From positions 186,001-250,000 of the forward strand of contig NZ_JABMKX010000005.1 of the NCBI RefSeq assembly GCF_013204885.1: a stretch of 64,000 nt of DNA, written 5' to 3'. A model generated the notes under the pieces. The model had not been told where the DNA came from. It worked only from the letters and a program-made list of their open reading frames with translations, and did not search any database. Of this stretch, positions 26,089 to 33,068 are shown one piece after another. The position numbers were made by a program, and so were the translations under genes. This DNA is from Paenibacillus tritici (lineage in GTDB: Bacteria; Bacillota; Bacilli; Paenibacillales; Paenibacillaceae). Position 1 is the stretch's first letter. Each line of letters opens with the position of its first letter.

Positions 26089-27066
26089 CTATATCGTGGA
26101 CCGCTCAATAATCCGGTAATCGAGCTTGCGGTAGGTCGGCTCGGCGCTGCCTGAGCTGATCTGTTCATGAATGATGCGGAAGGCGGCGGCCCCCATCTCA
26201 TACAGATGATTGTCTATGGTGGTAATCTCCAGCAGCCGCCCGATCGGCTGGTTATCGAAGCCCATCACCGCGAGGTCTCCAGGGATGCTGAGTCCGGCTC
26301 TGCGCGCTTCAATGATTAGTCCGGCTGCCACATGGTCTCCAGTGATAATCATGGCTTCCGGCCGTTCAGGCATCTCCAGCAGTGACTGTGCCACGGCGGC
26401 GCCGTCTTCCTCCGTAATACAGTCATAGATCATCCATTCCTCTTGAAATGCCAGCTTATGCTCGGCGATGAAATCGCGGTAAGCCGTCTGCCGGATAACC
26501 GCGCTGCTGCCATTCTGCCGCCCCTCGCAATAACCGATCGTGCGGCAGCCCTTGTCTGTCAAATACTGCAGCCCCTGCCGAAAAGCCGCATAATGCTCAA
26601 TATACACAGAAGAATAGCGGCGTTGCCCGCTGTCCTGGCAGGTGACAACCGGACCGTAGGCCGTGTACTCCTCGATGATCTCCGGCTTCAGCGCAGTAGA
26701 TACAATAACGACACCGTCAATCTCTTTATTGCGCAGCATCTCCAGCACTTTGATTTCTTCTTCCACCGAATAGTTGCTCTGGCACAGAATCAGCCGGCAT
26801 TGCGAGAGCAGTGCCTCGCGGGCAATTCCGTTCATAATAATCGAGAAATAAAAGGCGCTAATATAAGGAAGAATCACCGCCACAGCGCCGGTACGTCCGG
26901 TAATCAGATGAACGGCGTTCATATTGCGGGTATAGTTCAATTGCTCTATCGTATCCAGTACGGCGGCTCTTTTATCCTTGCTGACGTAAGGATGATTATT
27001 CAGCACCCGGGAGACGGTCGTTACAGAAACTCCGGCCATCCGGGCGATTTCTTTAATATTAGCCAT
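26089..27066 (-). CDS. LacI family transcriptional regulator
   Basis: A 325-residue regulator of normal family length. The N-terminal DNA-binding region is MANIKEIARMAGVSVTTVSRVLNNHPYVS with a hinge helix, followed by a periplasmic-binding-protein-like ligand domain (VAVILPYISAFYFSIIMNGIAREAL, GDLAVMGFDNQPIGRLLEITTID). The ligand is probably a sugar, but no transport or catabolic gene adjoins it, so the regulon is unknown. Palindromes ATGGT-N8-ACCAT (27098-27115) and ATGGAATCCAT (27153-27163) upstream are candidate autoregulatory sites. Confidence 0.88.
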   Translation of the reverse strand: MANIKEIARMAGVSVTTVSRVLNNHPYVSKDKRAAVLDTIEQLNYTRNMNAVHLITGRTGAVAVILPYISAFYFSIIMNGIAREALLSQCRLILCQSNYSVEEEIKVLEMLRNKEIDGVVIVSTALKPEIIEEYTAYGPVVTCQDSGQRRYSSVYIEHYAAFRQGLQYLTDKGCRTIGYCEGRQNGSSAVIRQTAYRDFIAEHKLAFQEEWMIYDCITEEDGAAVAQSLLEMPERPEAMIITGDHVAAGLIIEARRAGLSIPGDLAVMGFDNQPIGRLLEITTIDNHLYEMGAAAFRIIHEQISSGSAEPTYRKLDYRIIERSTI

Positions 27067-27183
27067 TGCGTACGCTGCCCCCTGAGTAAGACATGGAATG
27101 GTTTTATTTTACCATAGAACTTATTCACATTTTGGCCTATAAAAAGCTTGCTATGGAATCCATTTCATAAAATACACTAGGGG

Positions 27184-27257
27184 TGCAACAATCCTTACCG
27201 GAGAAACCGGCGTGACCGCGAGGGCGTGACGGACCGGTAACGCTTGTTGTTTTTTGC
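27184..27257 (+). ncRNA. Possible small structured RNA ending in a terminator-like T-run
   Basis: CAACAA (27186-27191) pairs with TTGTTG (27244-27249), and TTACCGG (27195-27201) pairs with CCGGTAA (27234-27240), giving a closed two-part stem around a 32-nt GC-rich loop that contains GGCGTGAC-like direct repeats. Seven T follow. Nothing on the plus strand upstream needs terminating, because the neighbour is divergent. A short independent RNA, or a leader structure of the divergent regulator, is therefore possible. No RNA family was recognised. Confidence 0.4.
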
Positions 27258-27375
27258 CTCCGCCCAATTTAATCCTGCGACAGCACCATTAACTGCCCCA
27301 CCACATAGTATGGTTTGACTGTATCCCTTTACCTTGTTATACCAAACAAACCCAGAGCAAGGAGGGGTGACACCA

Positions 27376-27600
27376 TTGAAGGGGAACGAACATCATAGTA
27401 AATTCCTGTTGACGCATCGTGAACGCGAAGTATTCGAGCTTCTTGTGCAAGACAAAACTACACGGGATATTGCAGGACTGTTATTCATTAGCGAAAAAAC
27501 CGTCCGCAATCACATTTCCAATGTAATGCAAAAATTAAACGTAAAAGGCCGTTCGCAAGCGGTTGTCGAGCTGATCAAGCTTGGGGAGCTGAAAATATAG
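27376..27600 (+). CDS. gerE: Spore coat gene regulator GerE
   Basis: A 74-residue LuxR/FixJ-type helix-turn-helix protein, the same length as B. subtilis GerE. From memory it is nearly identical to it over LTHREREVFELLVQDKTTRDIA and LFISEKTVRNHISNVMQKLNVKGRSQAVVELI. GerE acts in the mother cell late in sporulation on sigma-K dependent coat genes. The frame is open from 27334, but the TTG at 27376 gives the family length and has AGGAGGGG about ten bases upstream. A terminator follows. It probably controls coat and crust genes such as the collagen-like protein and CgeB-like genes seen here. That link is inferred. Confidence 0.93.
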   Translation: MKGNEHHSKFLLTHREREVFELLVQDKTTRDIAGLLFISEKTVRNHISNVMQKLNVKGRSQAVVELIKLGELKI

Positions 27601-27630
27601 CTGCCGTGCTTCAGAGGTGATGCGTTTAAG

Positions 27631-27666
27631 CCTTCTTTTCCCCTTCGGGGGAGAGGGAGGTTTTTT
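27631..27666 (+). terminator. Terminator after gerE
   Basis: CCTTCTTTTCCCC and GGGGAGAGGGAGG form a 13-bp stem with G-U pairs around a TTCG loop, followed by six T. Confidence 0.85.
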
Positions 27667-27722
27667 GTTGGAGATCATGGTAAATAAATAGACCAAACGA
27701 CTGCATTCCTTGGAGGAGGGCA

Positions 27723-28121
27723 TCATTTAGTCTGTTTCTCAAACTCAATAGTCATTGTCTCAAAATCCACTTTGCATTTGGCTCTCATCATAAAATCAAT
27801 ACCAACAATTCCGTCGAAGCCATAAGGCTCTTGAATCGAACCGAGCTGAATCGGAAAATCATTCAAAGCAATATGTTCAATGGTAAAGTCGTGAATCTGC
27901 TGCTCATAGCAAATTTCACTCGTTCCCCCAACTCCATACATCCGTTTGGCCCGCCCATTGATAAAATCAATGTCGATACCTATCGCAGCTAATGCATCGG
28001 AATCAAAAACCGTTGCCGCACAACCTGTATCAAATAGAACATTTTGCAAAACAATCCATTTGTCATATTGAGCTACAGTCAGAGAAACGATAGGCAAGCC
28101 ATGCTGTAATTGTAGCTTCAT
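27723..28121 (-). CDS. Retropepsin-like aspartic protease
   Basis: A 132-residue protein with one aspartyl-protease half: the catalytic LFDTGCAATVFD (D-T-G) near residue 29 and a downstream FDGIVGIDFMMRA strand-loop typical of clan AA retropepsin-like folds. As in retropepsins, a homodimer would be needed for a full active site. There is no signal peptide, so it is cytoplasmic. It overlaps the upstream gene of 89 residues by four bases. The target and role are unknown. Confidence 0.75.
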   Translation of the reverse strand: MKLQLQHGLPIVSLTVAQYDKWIVLQNVLFDTGCAATVFDSDALAAIGIDIDFINGRAKRMYGVGGTSEICYEQQIHDFTIEHIALNDFPIQLGSIQEPYGFDGIVGIDFMMRAKCKVDFETMTIEFEKQTK

Positions 28122-28387
28122 ATCCGTTGCCTCACTCCTGAGAACAATTCCTCAACAACCTCAACATCAGTTCTGCTCGTATGAAATACATACAACTCAC
28201 GGTTTGGATGAAGCTTATGCAGCTTTTTATAGCCGCTCCACGCTTCTTGCGAATTGTTGTAGTCCTGAATGACCGCCATATCCTCCAAATACCGCACACG
28301 GTTGTTGGAACTTGCCTTGATTGCTTCCACCAGTACAAAGCGACTAGGGTGCAACTTAGTAATTTCTCCCCATTTCATCGGCTTCAC
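28118..28387 (-). CDS. Small protein of unknown function paired with the retropepsin-like gene
   Basis: An 89-residue soluble protein with no family I recognise for certain. It is mixed alpha/beta in appearance, with RYLEDMAVIQDYNNSQEAWSGYKKLHKLHP and ELYVFHTSRTDVEVVEE. The stop overlaps the start of the retropepsin-like gene by four bases, so the two are co-translated. It could be the substrate, a chaperone or an inhibitor of that protease. This is inference from the operon only. Confidence 0.65.
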   Translation of the reverse strand: MKPMKWGEITKLHPSRFVLVEAIKASSNNRVRYLEDMAVIQDYNNSQEAWSGYKKLHKLHPNRELYVFHTSRTDVEVVEELFSGVRQRI

Positions 28388-28470
28388 CTCGTTTAGTTTA
28401 TCATATTTTTAGTATAGCATAGGATGCTTTAGGATAACGGAAGTGAGTGTGGTGAGAAACTGCCTTCAGA

Positions 28471-28486
28471 AGTGATTCAAATCACA
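28471..28486 (+). promoter_or_regulatory. Fnr/CRP-type box upstream of the nitroreductase-like gene
   Basis: AGTGATTCAAATCACA matches the TGTGA-N6-TCACA pattern in nine of ten positions, with arms GTGATT/AATCAC. Its centre is about 41 bp before a start point expected from the -10-like TAAATTATAG at 28506-28515, the geometry of an activated class II site. Induction under low oxygen is predicted. Confidence 0.5.
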
Positions 28487-28544
28487 AACTATTTTGTCCG
28501 GAGTGATAAATTATAGGGATTAAGGGAATCCGGGAGGATCTGTG

Positions 28545-29306
28545 ATGACAAGATATGAGCAGCAAAGACAATTACTGAAATCTAATTTCCATGAATTCAA
28601 AGCAATTAAGACCGATAAGATCAAAGGGCTTGAGCAGCCGCCGATTGTCAAGCCTTTTGATGCGGGGTCGCGGATTATTGATTTGCCTAAGGTCAGCCGG
28701 GACCCTGTGAGCCAGAACAGTATTTATGATTGTATCGCTCAAAGAAGAAGCACAAGATTCTATTCGGCTGATGCGTTAAGTCTCGAGGAGTTATCCTATT
28801 TGTTATGGGCGACCCAGGGAATTACGGGCATGAGCAAGAACGGGCTTACCCTGCGGACGGTACCTTGTAGCGGGGCGACGCACACCTTTGAAACCTATCT
28901 GCTGATTATGCGTGTAGAAGGCATTCCGCAGGGCATCTACAGATACCTTCCTGTGGAGCACAAGCTGTTGTTCATGTTTAAATTAGACCAGCTGGAACAG
29001 AAGATTGATGCGATTACTCTGGATCAGCCCTTCGTGCCTAACTTCGCCAAGAAGGCTTCGGTGTTGTTCGCCTGGAGTACCACGCCCTACCGTTCCGAAT
29101 GGAAATACGATATTTCAGCGCACAAAAAAATTCTTATTGATGTCGGCCATGTCTGCCAGAACCTGTATCTGGCCAGCGAATCCATCGGCGCCGGGGCTTG
29201 TGCCATCGGAATCTATGATCAGAAGCTGATTGATGAGGTCCTGGGACTTGACGGCGATGAGGAATTTGTGATCTATCTTGGTGCGGTCGGGAAGAAGCGC
29301 GAATAG
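28545..29306 (+). CDS. SagB/ThcOx-type nitroreductase family oxidoreductase
   Basis: A 253-residue FMN-dependent oxidoreductase. Conserved pieces are IAQRRSTRFYSADALSLEELSYLLWATQGIT, RTVPCSGATHTFETYLLIMRVEGIPQGIYRYLP, and the C-terminal DVGHVCQNLYLASESIGAGACAIGIYD. These match the SagB/ThcOx branch, but no precursor peptide or YcaO gene is nearby, so it is unlikely to be a bacteriocin azoline oxidase. ATG 28545 has GGGAGG seven bases upstream; an in-frame GTG precedes it. The end overlaps the convergent quinone-oxidoreductase-like gene by 34 bp. Confidence 0.82.
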   Translation: MTRYEQQRQLLKSNFHEFKAIKTDKIKGLEQPPIVKPFDAGSRIIDLPKVSRDPVSQNSIYDCIAQRRSTRFYSADALSLEELSYLLWATQGITGMSKNGLTLRTVPCSGATHTFETYLLIMRVEGIPQGIYRYLPVEHKLLFMFKLDQLEQKIDAITLDQPFVPNFAKKASVLFAWSTTPYRSEWKYDISAHKKILIDVGHVCQNLYLASESIGAGACAIGIYDQKLIDEVLGLDGDEEFVIYLGAVGKKRE

Positions 29307-29830
29307 CTGCAAATATATTGAACATAGTCCGCAGCACTCTGGTTGATGGCTTCATCACTGGCCTGGAAGGAAGCGCCGAAGACGGCGAAATAGGGCAGGG
29401 CGGTGGCGCCGACATGGATTGCACTGGCTTTGAACGGGGTTATAACTTCATCTACGGTAAAAGAAACAGAGCCGGCGGGCAGGTAGTTTTCTTGCTTATC
29501 GCCAATGGACAGGGCTAACCCCAGCTTCTTTCCCTTCAGCTTGTTCCCGTTTGAACCGTAAGCCCATCCGTGAGTGAAGACTTCATCCATCCACTTTTTT
29601 AATAAAGGCGGGTAGCTGTACCAATACAGGGGGAACTGAAAAATTATAAGTTCATGTCCTTCCAGTAAACGCTGCTCTTGCTGAACGTCAATGCGGAAGT
29701 CCGGATACTGCTTGTACAGCTCATGGACCGTAACCTGCTCCGGATGCTGCAGCAGCTCCTGCTTCCATCTTTTATTCACTCTTGAAGCCTCAATATCAGG
29801 ATGTGCCAGTATCACGAGGGCTGTCATCAT
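29273..29830 (-). CDS. NAD(P)H-dependent flavin oxidoreductase (quinone reductase-like)
   Basis: A 185-residue flavodoxin-like protein of the KefF/YwrO/MdaB group: ALVILAHPDIEASRVNKRWKQEL at the N-terminus, the flavin-binding FQFPLYWYSYPPLLKKWMDEVFTHGWAYG in the middle and GKKLGLALSIGD after it. It would reduce quinones or related electrophiles with NAD(P)H and FMN or FAD. It is divergent from the HxlR-type regulator about 180 bp away, the common arrangement for a regulator and its target. Confidence 0.85.
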   Translation of the reverse strand: MMTALVILAHPDIEASRVNKRWKQELLQHPEQVTVHELYKQYPDFRIDVQQEQRLLEGHELIIFQFPLYWYSYPPLLKKWMDEVFTHGWAYGSNGNKLKGKKLGLALSIGDKQENYLPAGSVSFTVDEVITPFKASAIHVGATALPYFAVFGASFQASDEAINQSAADYVQYICSYSRFFPTAPR

Positions 29831-30014
29831 TTATCACCTATCCTTGCGTATATTTGCTTGGTGCAGATGCTTATATTATTTTGTAAGCCAGCGAAAATGT
29901 AAATACACACAATGAAGTAACAAGGTTACCTCAAGGTGTGCATTGGACTTTGCGCAGGGATGTGGCATGATTAGATCAGTTCTATTTATTTTAAAAGCGG
30001 GTGGGGTGCCGGGT

Positions 30015-30383
30015 ATGAAGCAATATCATTTAGGGATAGAGGCAACGCTGGAGATTATCGGGGGGAAATGGAAGTCGTTAATCATTTGTATACTGATGTC
30101 CGGGGCCCAACGGACCAGCGAATTGCAGCGCAGGATTCCGGGGATCTCGCAAAAGGTTCTGATCCAGCAGCTCCGCGAGCTTGAAAGGGATGGAATCGTC
30201 AGCCGGGAGGTCTACAATCAGATGCCGCCCAAAGTGGAATACTGTATCACAGAGTATGGAATTACAGCCAATGAGATCATTGACTTAATGTGCTCCTGGG
30301 GCAGAACCAATATTGCGATCCGGCAGCAAAGGGGTGAGGAAGTCATGCTGCTTGATAAGGACTCCGAAGAGGAGCAGAACTGA
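30015..30383 (+). CDS. HxlR family transcriptional regulator
   Basis: A 122-residue winged helix protein with the HxlR core GGKWKSLIICILMSGAQRTSELQRRIPGISQKVLIQQLRELERDGIVSR, in which GxKWxxxIL and the recognition helix are clear. The frame is open from 29943; ATG 30015 is preferred because the family core starts about 15 residues later and GGGTGGGG precedes it. HxlR proteins often sense electrophiles or quinones and control a divergent oxidoreductase, which fits the gene at 29273. Confidence 0.85.
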   Translation: MKQYHLGIEATLEIIGGKWKSLIICILMSGAQRTSELQRRIPGISQKVLIQQLRELERDGIVSREVYNQMPPKVEYCITEYGITANEIIDLMCSWGRTNIAIRQQRGEEVMLLDKDSEEEQN

Positions 30384-30395
30384 TATACTAAACTA

Positions 30396-30424
30396 TTGAC
30401 AATAGTTTGATGTCAAACTATAAT
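30396..30424 (+). promoter_or_regulatory. Sigma-A promoter with a MarR operator in its spacer
   Basis: TTGACA (30396-30401), a 17-bp spacer and TATAAT (30419-30424) form a perfect consensus promoter. The spacer contains TAGTTTGATGTCAAACTA (30403-30420), an inverted repeat with 8-bp arms. The expected start point, seven bases past the -10, is the A of the ATG at 30431. Confidence 0.85.
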
Positions 30425-30430
30425 CCTTTT

Positions 30431-30853
30431 ATGGAAACCAGAGATGCTATTTCACTTATATCCAAGATCCGCGAGAAGGTTAACCGGTTCATCGTACAAG
30501 AGATGGCGAAGCAGGGAGTAGACGGCATTGCCACCTCACACGGGGATATTCTTTATGCGCTGTTGTCTAAGCACAGACTTACCATGGCCGAGATCTCGGC
30601 ACATATTCATAAGGACAAATCTACGGTTACAGCACTTGTGGATAAGCTGGTCCGGCTGGGACTGGTTATGAAGGAGAGGGATCAGGAGGACACCCGGTAC
30701 GTATACGTCACTCTAACCGGGAAGGGGAAGGAGCTGGAGCCTGTATTTGAATCGGTCTCTTCTGCCATGCTGAAGCAGTTCTACCGCGATATCACGGAAG
30801 AGGAGCAAGCGATTTTGCTGACGATTTTGCTGAAAATCAATCATAATTTCTAA
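30431..30853 (+). CDS. MarR family transcriptional regulator
   Basis: A 140-residue winged helix regulator: TSHGDILYALLSKHRLTMAEISAHIHKDKSTVTALVDKLVRLGLVMKERDQEDTRYVYVTLTGKGKEL, with the wing D-x-R clear. The frame is open from 30407, but those codons lie inside a perfect sigma-A promoter. The first usable start is therefore ATG 30431, which coincides with the predicted transcription start and leaves no 5' leader. The operator-like inverted repeat in the promoter recurs before the next gene, so it probably represses itself and that hydrolase. Confidence 0.85.
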   Translation: METRDAISLISKIREKVNRFIVQEMAKQGVDGIATSHGDILYALLSKHRLTMAEISAHIHKDKSTVTALVDKLVRLGLVMKERDQEDTRYVYVTLTGKGKELEPVFESVSSAMLKQFYRDITEEEQAILLTILLKINHNF

Positions 30854-30866
30854 AATATTTGTATGA

Positions 30867-30884
30867 TAGTTTGATGTCAAACTA
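30867..30884 (+). promoter_or_regulatory. Second copy of the MarR operator, upstream of the hydrolase gene
   Basis: TAGTTTGATGTCAAACTA is identical, base for base, to the site in the MarR promoter and lies 21 bp before the hydrolase ATG. Two identical 18-bp sites flanking a regulator gene make it the likely binding sequence. Confidence 0.8.
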
Positions 30885-30904
30885 ATTATGGAAAGGACAT
30901 TACG

Positions 30905-31741
30905 ATGAGAGACTACACTGATGAATTACCGCCGCATACAGAGAGATATGTCGGTGAGCATGATCTGTATCTAGAGATATACAAGGGAGAGGAGGCTCGG
31001 GAAGGCCAGGAACAGGAAGCTAAGGCACCCCTGCTGTTTGTGCACGGTGTGTATACCGGAAGCTGGATGTGGAGCAAGTACCTTCCCCACTTCATCCGCG
31101 AAGGCTGGACCTGTTATGTGATGAATCTGAGAAGTCATTACCGGAGCCGGGTGCTGGATATGACGCAGATTACCTTTGAAGATTATCTGGAGGATATCCA
31201 TGAGGTGGTGCAGGTGGTACAGGCTGAATGCGGAGTTACTCCTGTCCTGATCGGGTTCAGCATGGGCGGGATTCTTAGCCAGAAGGTGGCGGAGACGGCC
31301 GGACTGCCCGGGCTTGTACTGATTGATTCAAGTCTATGCAGAGAGGTACATGAGGAGGTCCCTTATACGGATATCGTCAGAACGATACCAGGTAATGTAG
31401 TGCCCGCTCCGGTCCGCGAAGAGGAGAGCAGCTTGGATGAGACGGCAGAAGACATAGCGTTTCAGCGCAAATACCTGACGATGGAGTCCGCCAAGGCGTT
31501 TCGAACTTTTTCTTATCACTTCGGTGCAGCAGGGGTATCCGTAGACAGCGTGTCCATTACTTGCCCTTGTCTGGTGATCCATGCGGTTAACAGTGATGAG
31601 GATGAACGCCGGGGCAGAGCCAATGCAGCGTATTTCCGCGCAGCCTATGCAGGTCTTTGGAGCACCACCCATACCGGCCTGCTCGTAGGACAGCGCTATC
31701 TGGAAGCGGCACAGACGATCCTGCAGTGGTTGGCAAGATAA
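30905..31741 (+). CDS. Alpha/beta hydrolase
   Basis: A 278-residue alpha/beta-hydrolase fold protein: the oxyanion region LLFVHGVYTGSWMWSKYLPHF, the nucleophile elbow GFSMGG near residue 119, and LVIHAVNSDEDERRGRANAAYF before the likely catalytic His in STTHTGLLVG. The substrate is unknown. AAAGGA lies eight bases before the ATG. Its promoter region holds the same operator as the marR-type gene, so it is probably induced by a small lipophilic compound that it hydrolyses. That part is inference. Confidence 0.82.
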   Translation: MRDYTDELPPHTERYVGEHDLYLEIYKGEEAREGQEQEAKAPLLFVHGVYTGSWMWSKYLPHFIREGWTCYVMNLRSHYRSRVLDMTQITFEDYLEDIHEVVQVVQAECGVTPVLIGFSMGGILSQKVAETAGLPGLVLIDSSLCREVHEEVPYTDIVRTIPGNVVPAPVREEESSLDETAEDIAFQRKYLTMESAKAFRTFSYHFGAAGVSVDSVSITCPCLVIHAVNSDEDERRGRANAAYFRAAYAGLWSTTHTGLLVGQRYLEAAQTILQWLAR

Positions 31742-31758
31742 TATAGTGCGGCAAATAA

Positions 31759-31803
31759 AAGGCCGCCTGAACCGGGATACTCCCGTTCCTTAGCGGCCTT
31801 AAC
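31759..31803 (+). terminator. Terminator-like hairpin after the hydrolase
   Basis: AAGGCCGC (31759-31766) pairs with GCGGCCTT (31793-31800), with an inner CGGGATACTCCCG hairpin. The T-run is short. Confidence 0.65.
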
Positions 31804-31845
31804 CTGATAGGTGAAGGGTGTTCTATATATACATCTAACTGTAAG

Positions 31846-32031
31846 TTAGTGAAATTTGACAGTCTTGATGCGCGACTCCTGTTCATAAGTCAGCGGGCTC
31901 GGCGTTGGCGGTGTGTGCAGATGGCGGTGTGCGCTGTATTCCATTCTCCGGTAATCCTCTTCTCCCGAAGCCATCCCAGGCTGCCACATACCGGTTACCC
32001 AATTCTTCAGTTCCTTAATTCCTGCCAGCAT
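31846..32031 (-). CDS. Small protein of unknown function
   Basis: A 61-residue soluble protein beginning MLAGIKELKNWVTGMWQPG and ending in a His/Pro-rich stretch and TYEQESRIKTVKFH. ATG 32031 has AAGGAGG nine bases upstream, a strong site that supports translation. An earlier ATG at 32040 would sit directly on the ribosome binding site. I recognise no family. It stands alone between the hydrolase and the coiled-coil gene. Confidence 0.55.
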   Translation of the reverse strand: MLAGIKELKNWVTGMWQPGMASGEEDYRRMEYSAHRHLHTPPTPSPLTYEQESRIKTVKFH

Positions 32032-32240
32032 TGCATTCATCCTCCTTGGCAATGAAATACGGTGGATATATTCAACAGTTATTACCTTTGTTTACGTTTT
32101 CATCATACCACAAAAGAAGTGGGAATCCAATGGATGTCTCTCTGAAAAAGACAAATAAATAAATAAAAATGTTGTTATAAAAGGGTTTGTGTTTAATGAA
32201 GAGAACAATGTCCTCGTGGAGGAGACTATAGCGGTTCAAC

Positions 32241-32272
32241 AAAAAAGCGACAGCCGGATAGGGCGGTCGCTT
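32241..32272 (-). terminator. Terminator of the coiled-coil protein gene
   Basis: On the minus strand AAGCGAC/GTCGCTT arms (32245-32272) are followed by six T (32241-32246), ten bases past the stop at 32282. Confidence 0.85.
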
Positions 32273-32281
32273 GGGGAAAAA

Positions 32282-32638
32282 TTACGCAGAGGAGGCTAAA
32301 CGTTTCAATTCTGCTTCCTGATCTATAGAACGCCGGGCCAGCACATCCAGCGTTGCGTCATGTCCTCTTAAGGTTCGGTCAATCCGCTCCAGCGTAACCC
32401 GGTTGGCAACGACTTCAGCATTGACCTCGGACACCGCCTGTTGAATAAGCGGAATAAGCCTCGTATCTTCTTTTATGCTCTCAATATCGGCCTTGATTGT
32501 AACAAGCTCCGCAACAATTTCAGACTTAAACGTGTTGAACTCGGAATGAAGGTTTTTTACATCCGACTTAATATCCGTTATTTCCGACTTCATTCCTTGC
32601 AGCTCCGCAAGAATCTGCTGGAGAATTACATCGCTCAT
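32282..32638 (-). CDS. Coiled-coil protein of unknown function
   Basis: A 118-residue protein, nearly all predicted coiled coil: ILAELQGMKSEITDIKSDVKNLHSEFNTFKSEIVAELVTIKADIESIKEDTRL shows clear heptads with I/L/V at a and d. It resembles the short phage- and chromosome-borne coiled-coil proteins found widely in Firmicutes. No domain gives a function. ATG 32638 is chosen because AAGGAG lies eight bases upstream. The gene has its own terminator. Confidence 0.6.
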   Translation of the reverse strand: MSDVILQQILAELQGMKSEITDIKSDVKNLHSEFNTFKSEIVAELVTIKADIESIKEDTRLIPLIQQAVSEVNAEVVANRVTLERIDRTLRGHDATLDVLARRSIDQEAELKRLASSA

Positions 32639-33068
32639 AGACACAGCTCCTTCAATAGGGTGGGAATAGAACTGACAATAAAGAGTGAATGCTGGTGGAA
32701 TTAGCTTAGGTAATTATAGCATATACGGGCTTGAACGGGCCGCTGCTGTAAAAAGATTTCCAAGAAAATATTGGACATAAGGGGACAAAATCATCCGGGG
32801 TTCTACACTATCCGGCACTGATATTTCAATTTATAAATATACAAAATAGGACAATGGGTGTAATATGGCATTACTTAGACTTCCCGGAGCGTATGAGTTG
32901 AATAGTTGTGCAGAGAACGGGCGCCATCCCGAAAGGGCGGCTTCGACGTTTCTACTTCTATGCCTGCATGTGAATAAATGCGCATGGTTCTTCTGATCCT
33001 GTTCCTGGAAGTGCAAGTGAAGCGACACCAAGAAGCGTAACCGATAAGAGATGGGGGAATCAAGATTC
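32639..33068 (+). other. Long leader region of the ABC transporter operon
   Basis: About 430 bp without a supportable gene. Around 32925-32945 a hairpin with a GAAA loop (GCGCCATCCC, GAAA, GGGCGGC) is visible, and the 190 bases before the transporter gene are GC-richer than the AT-rich promoter-like part at 32760-32870. I compared it by eye with the TPP, SAM, guanidine and cobalamin riboswitch cores and saw no match. It may be an unrecognised regulatory leader. Confidence 0.35.
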
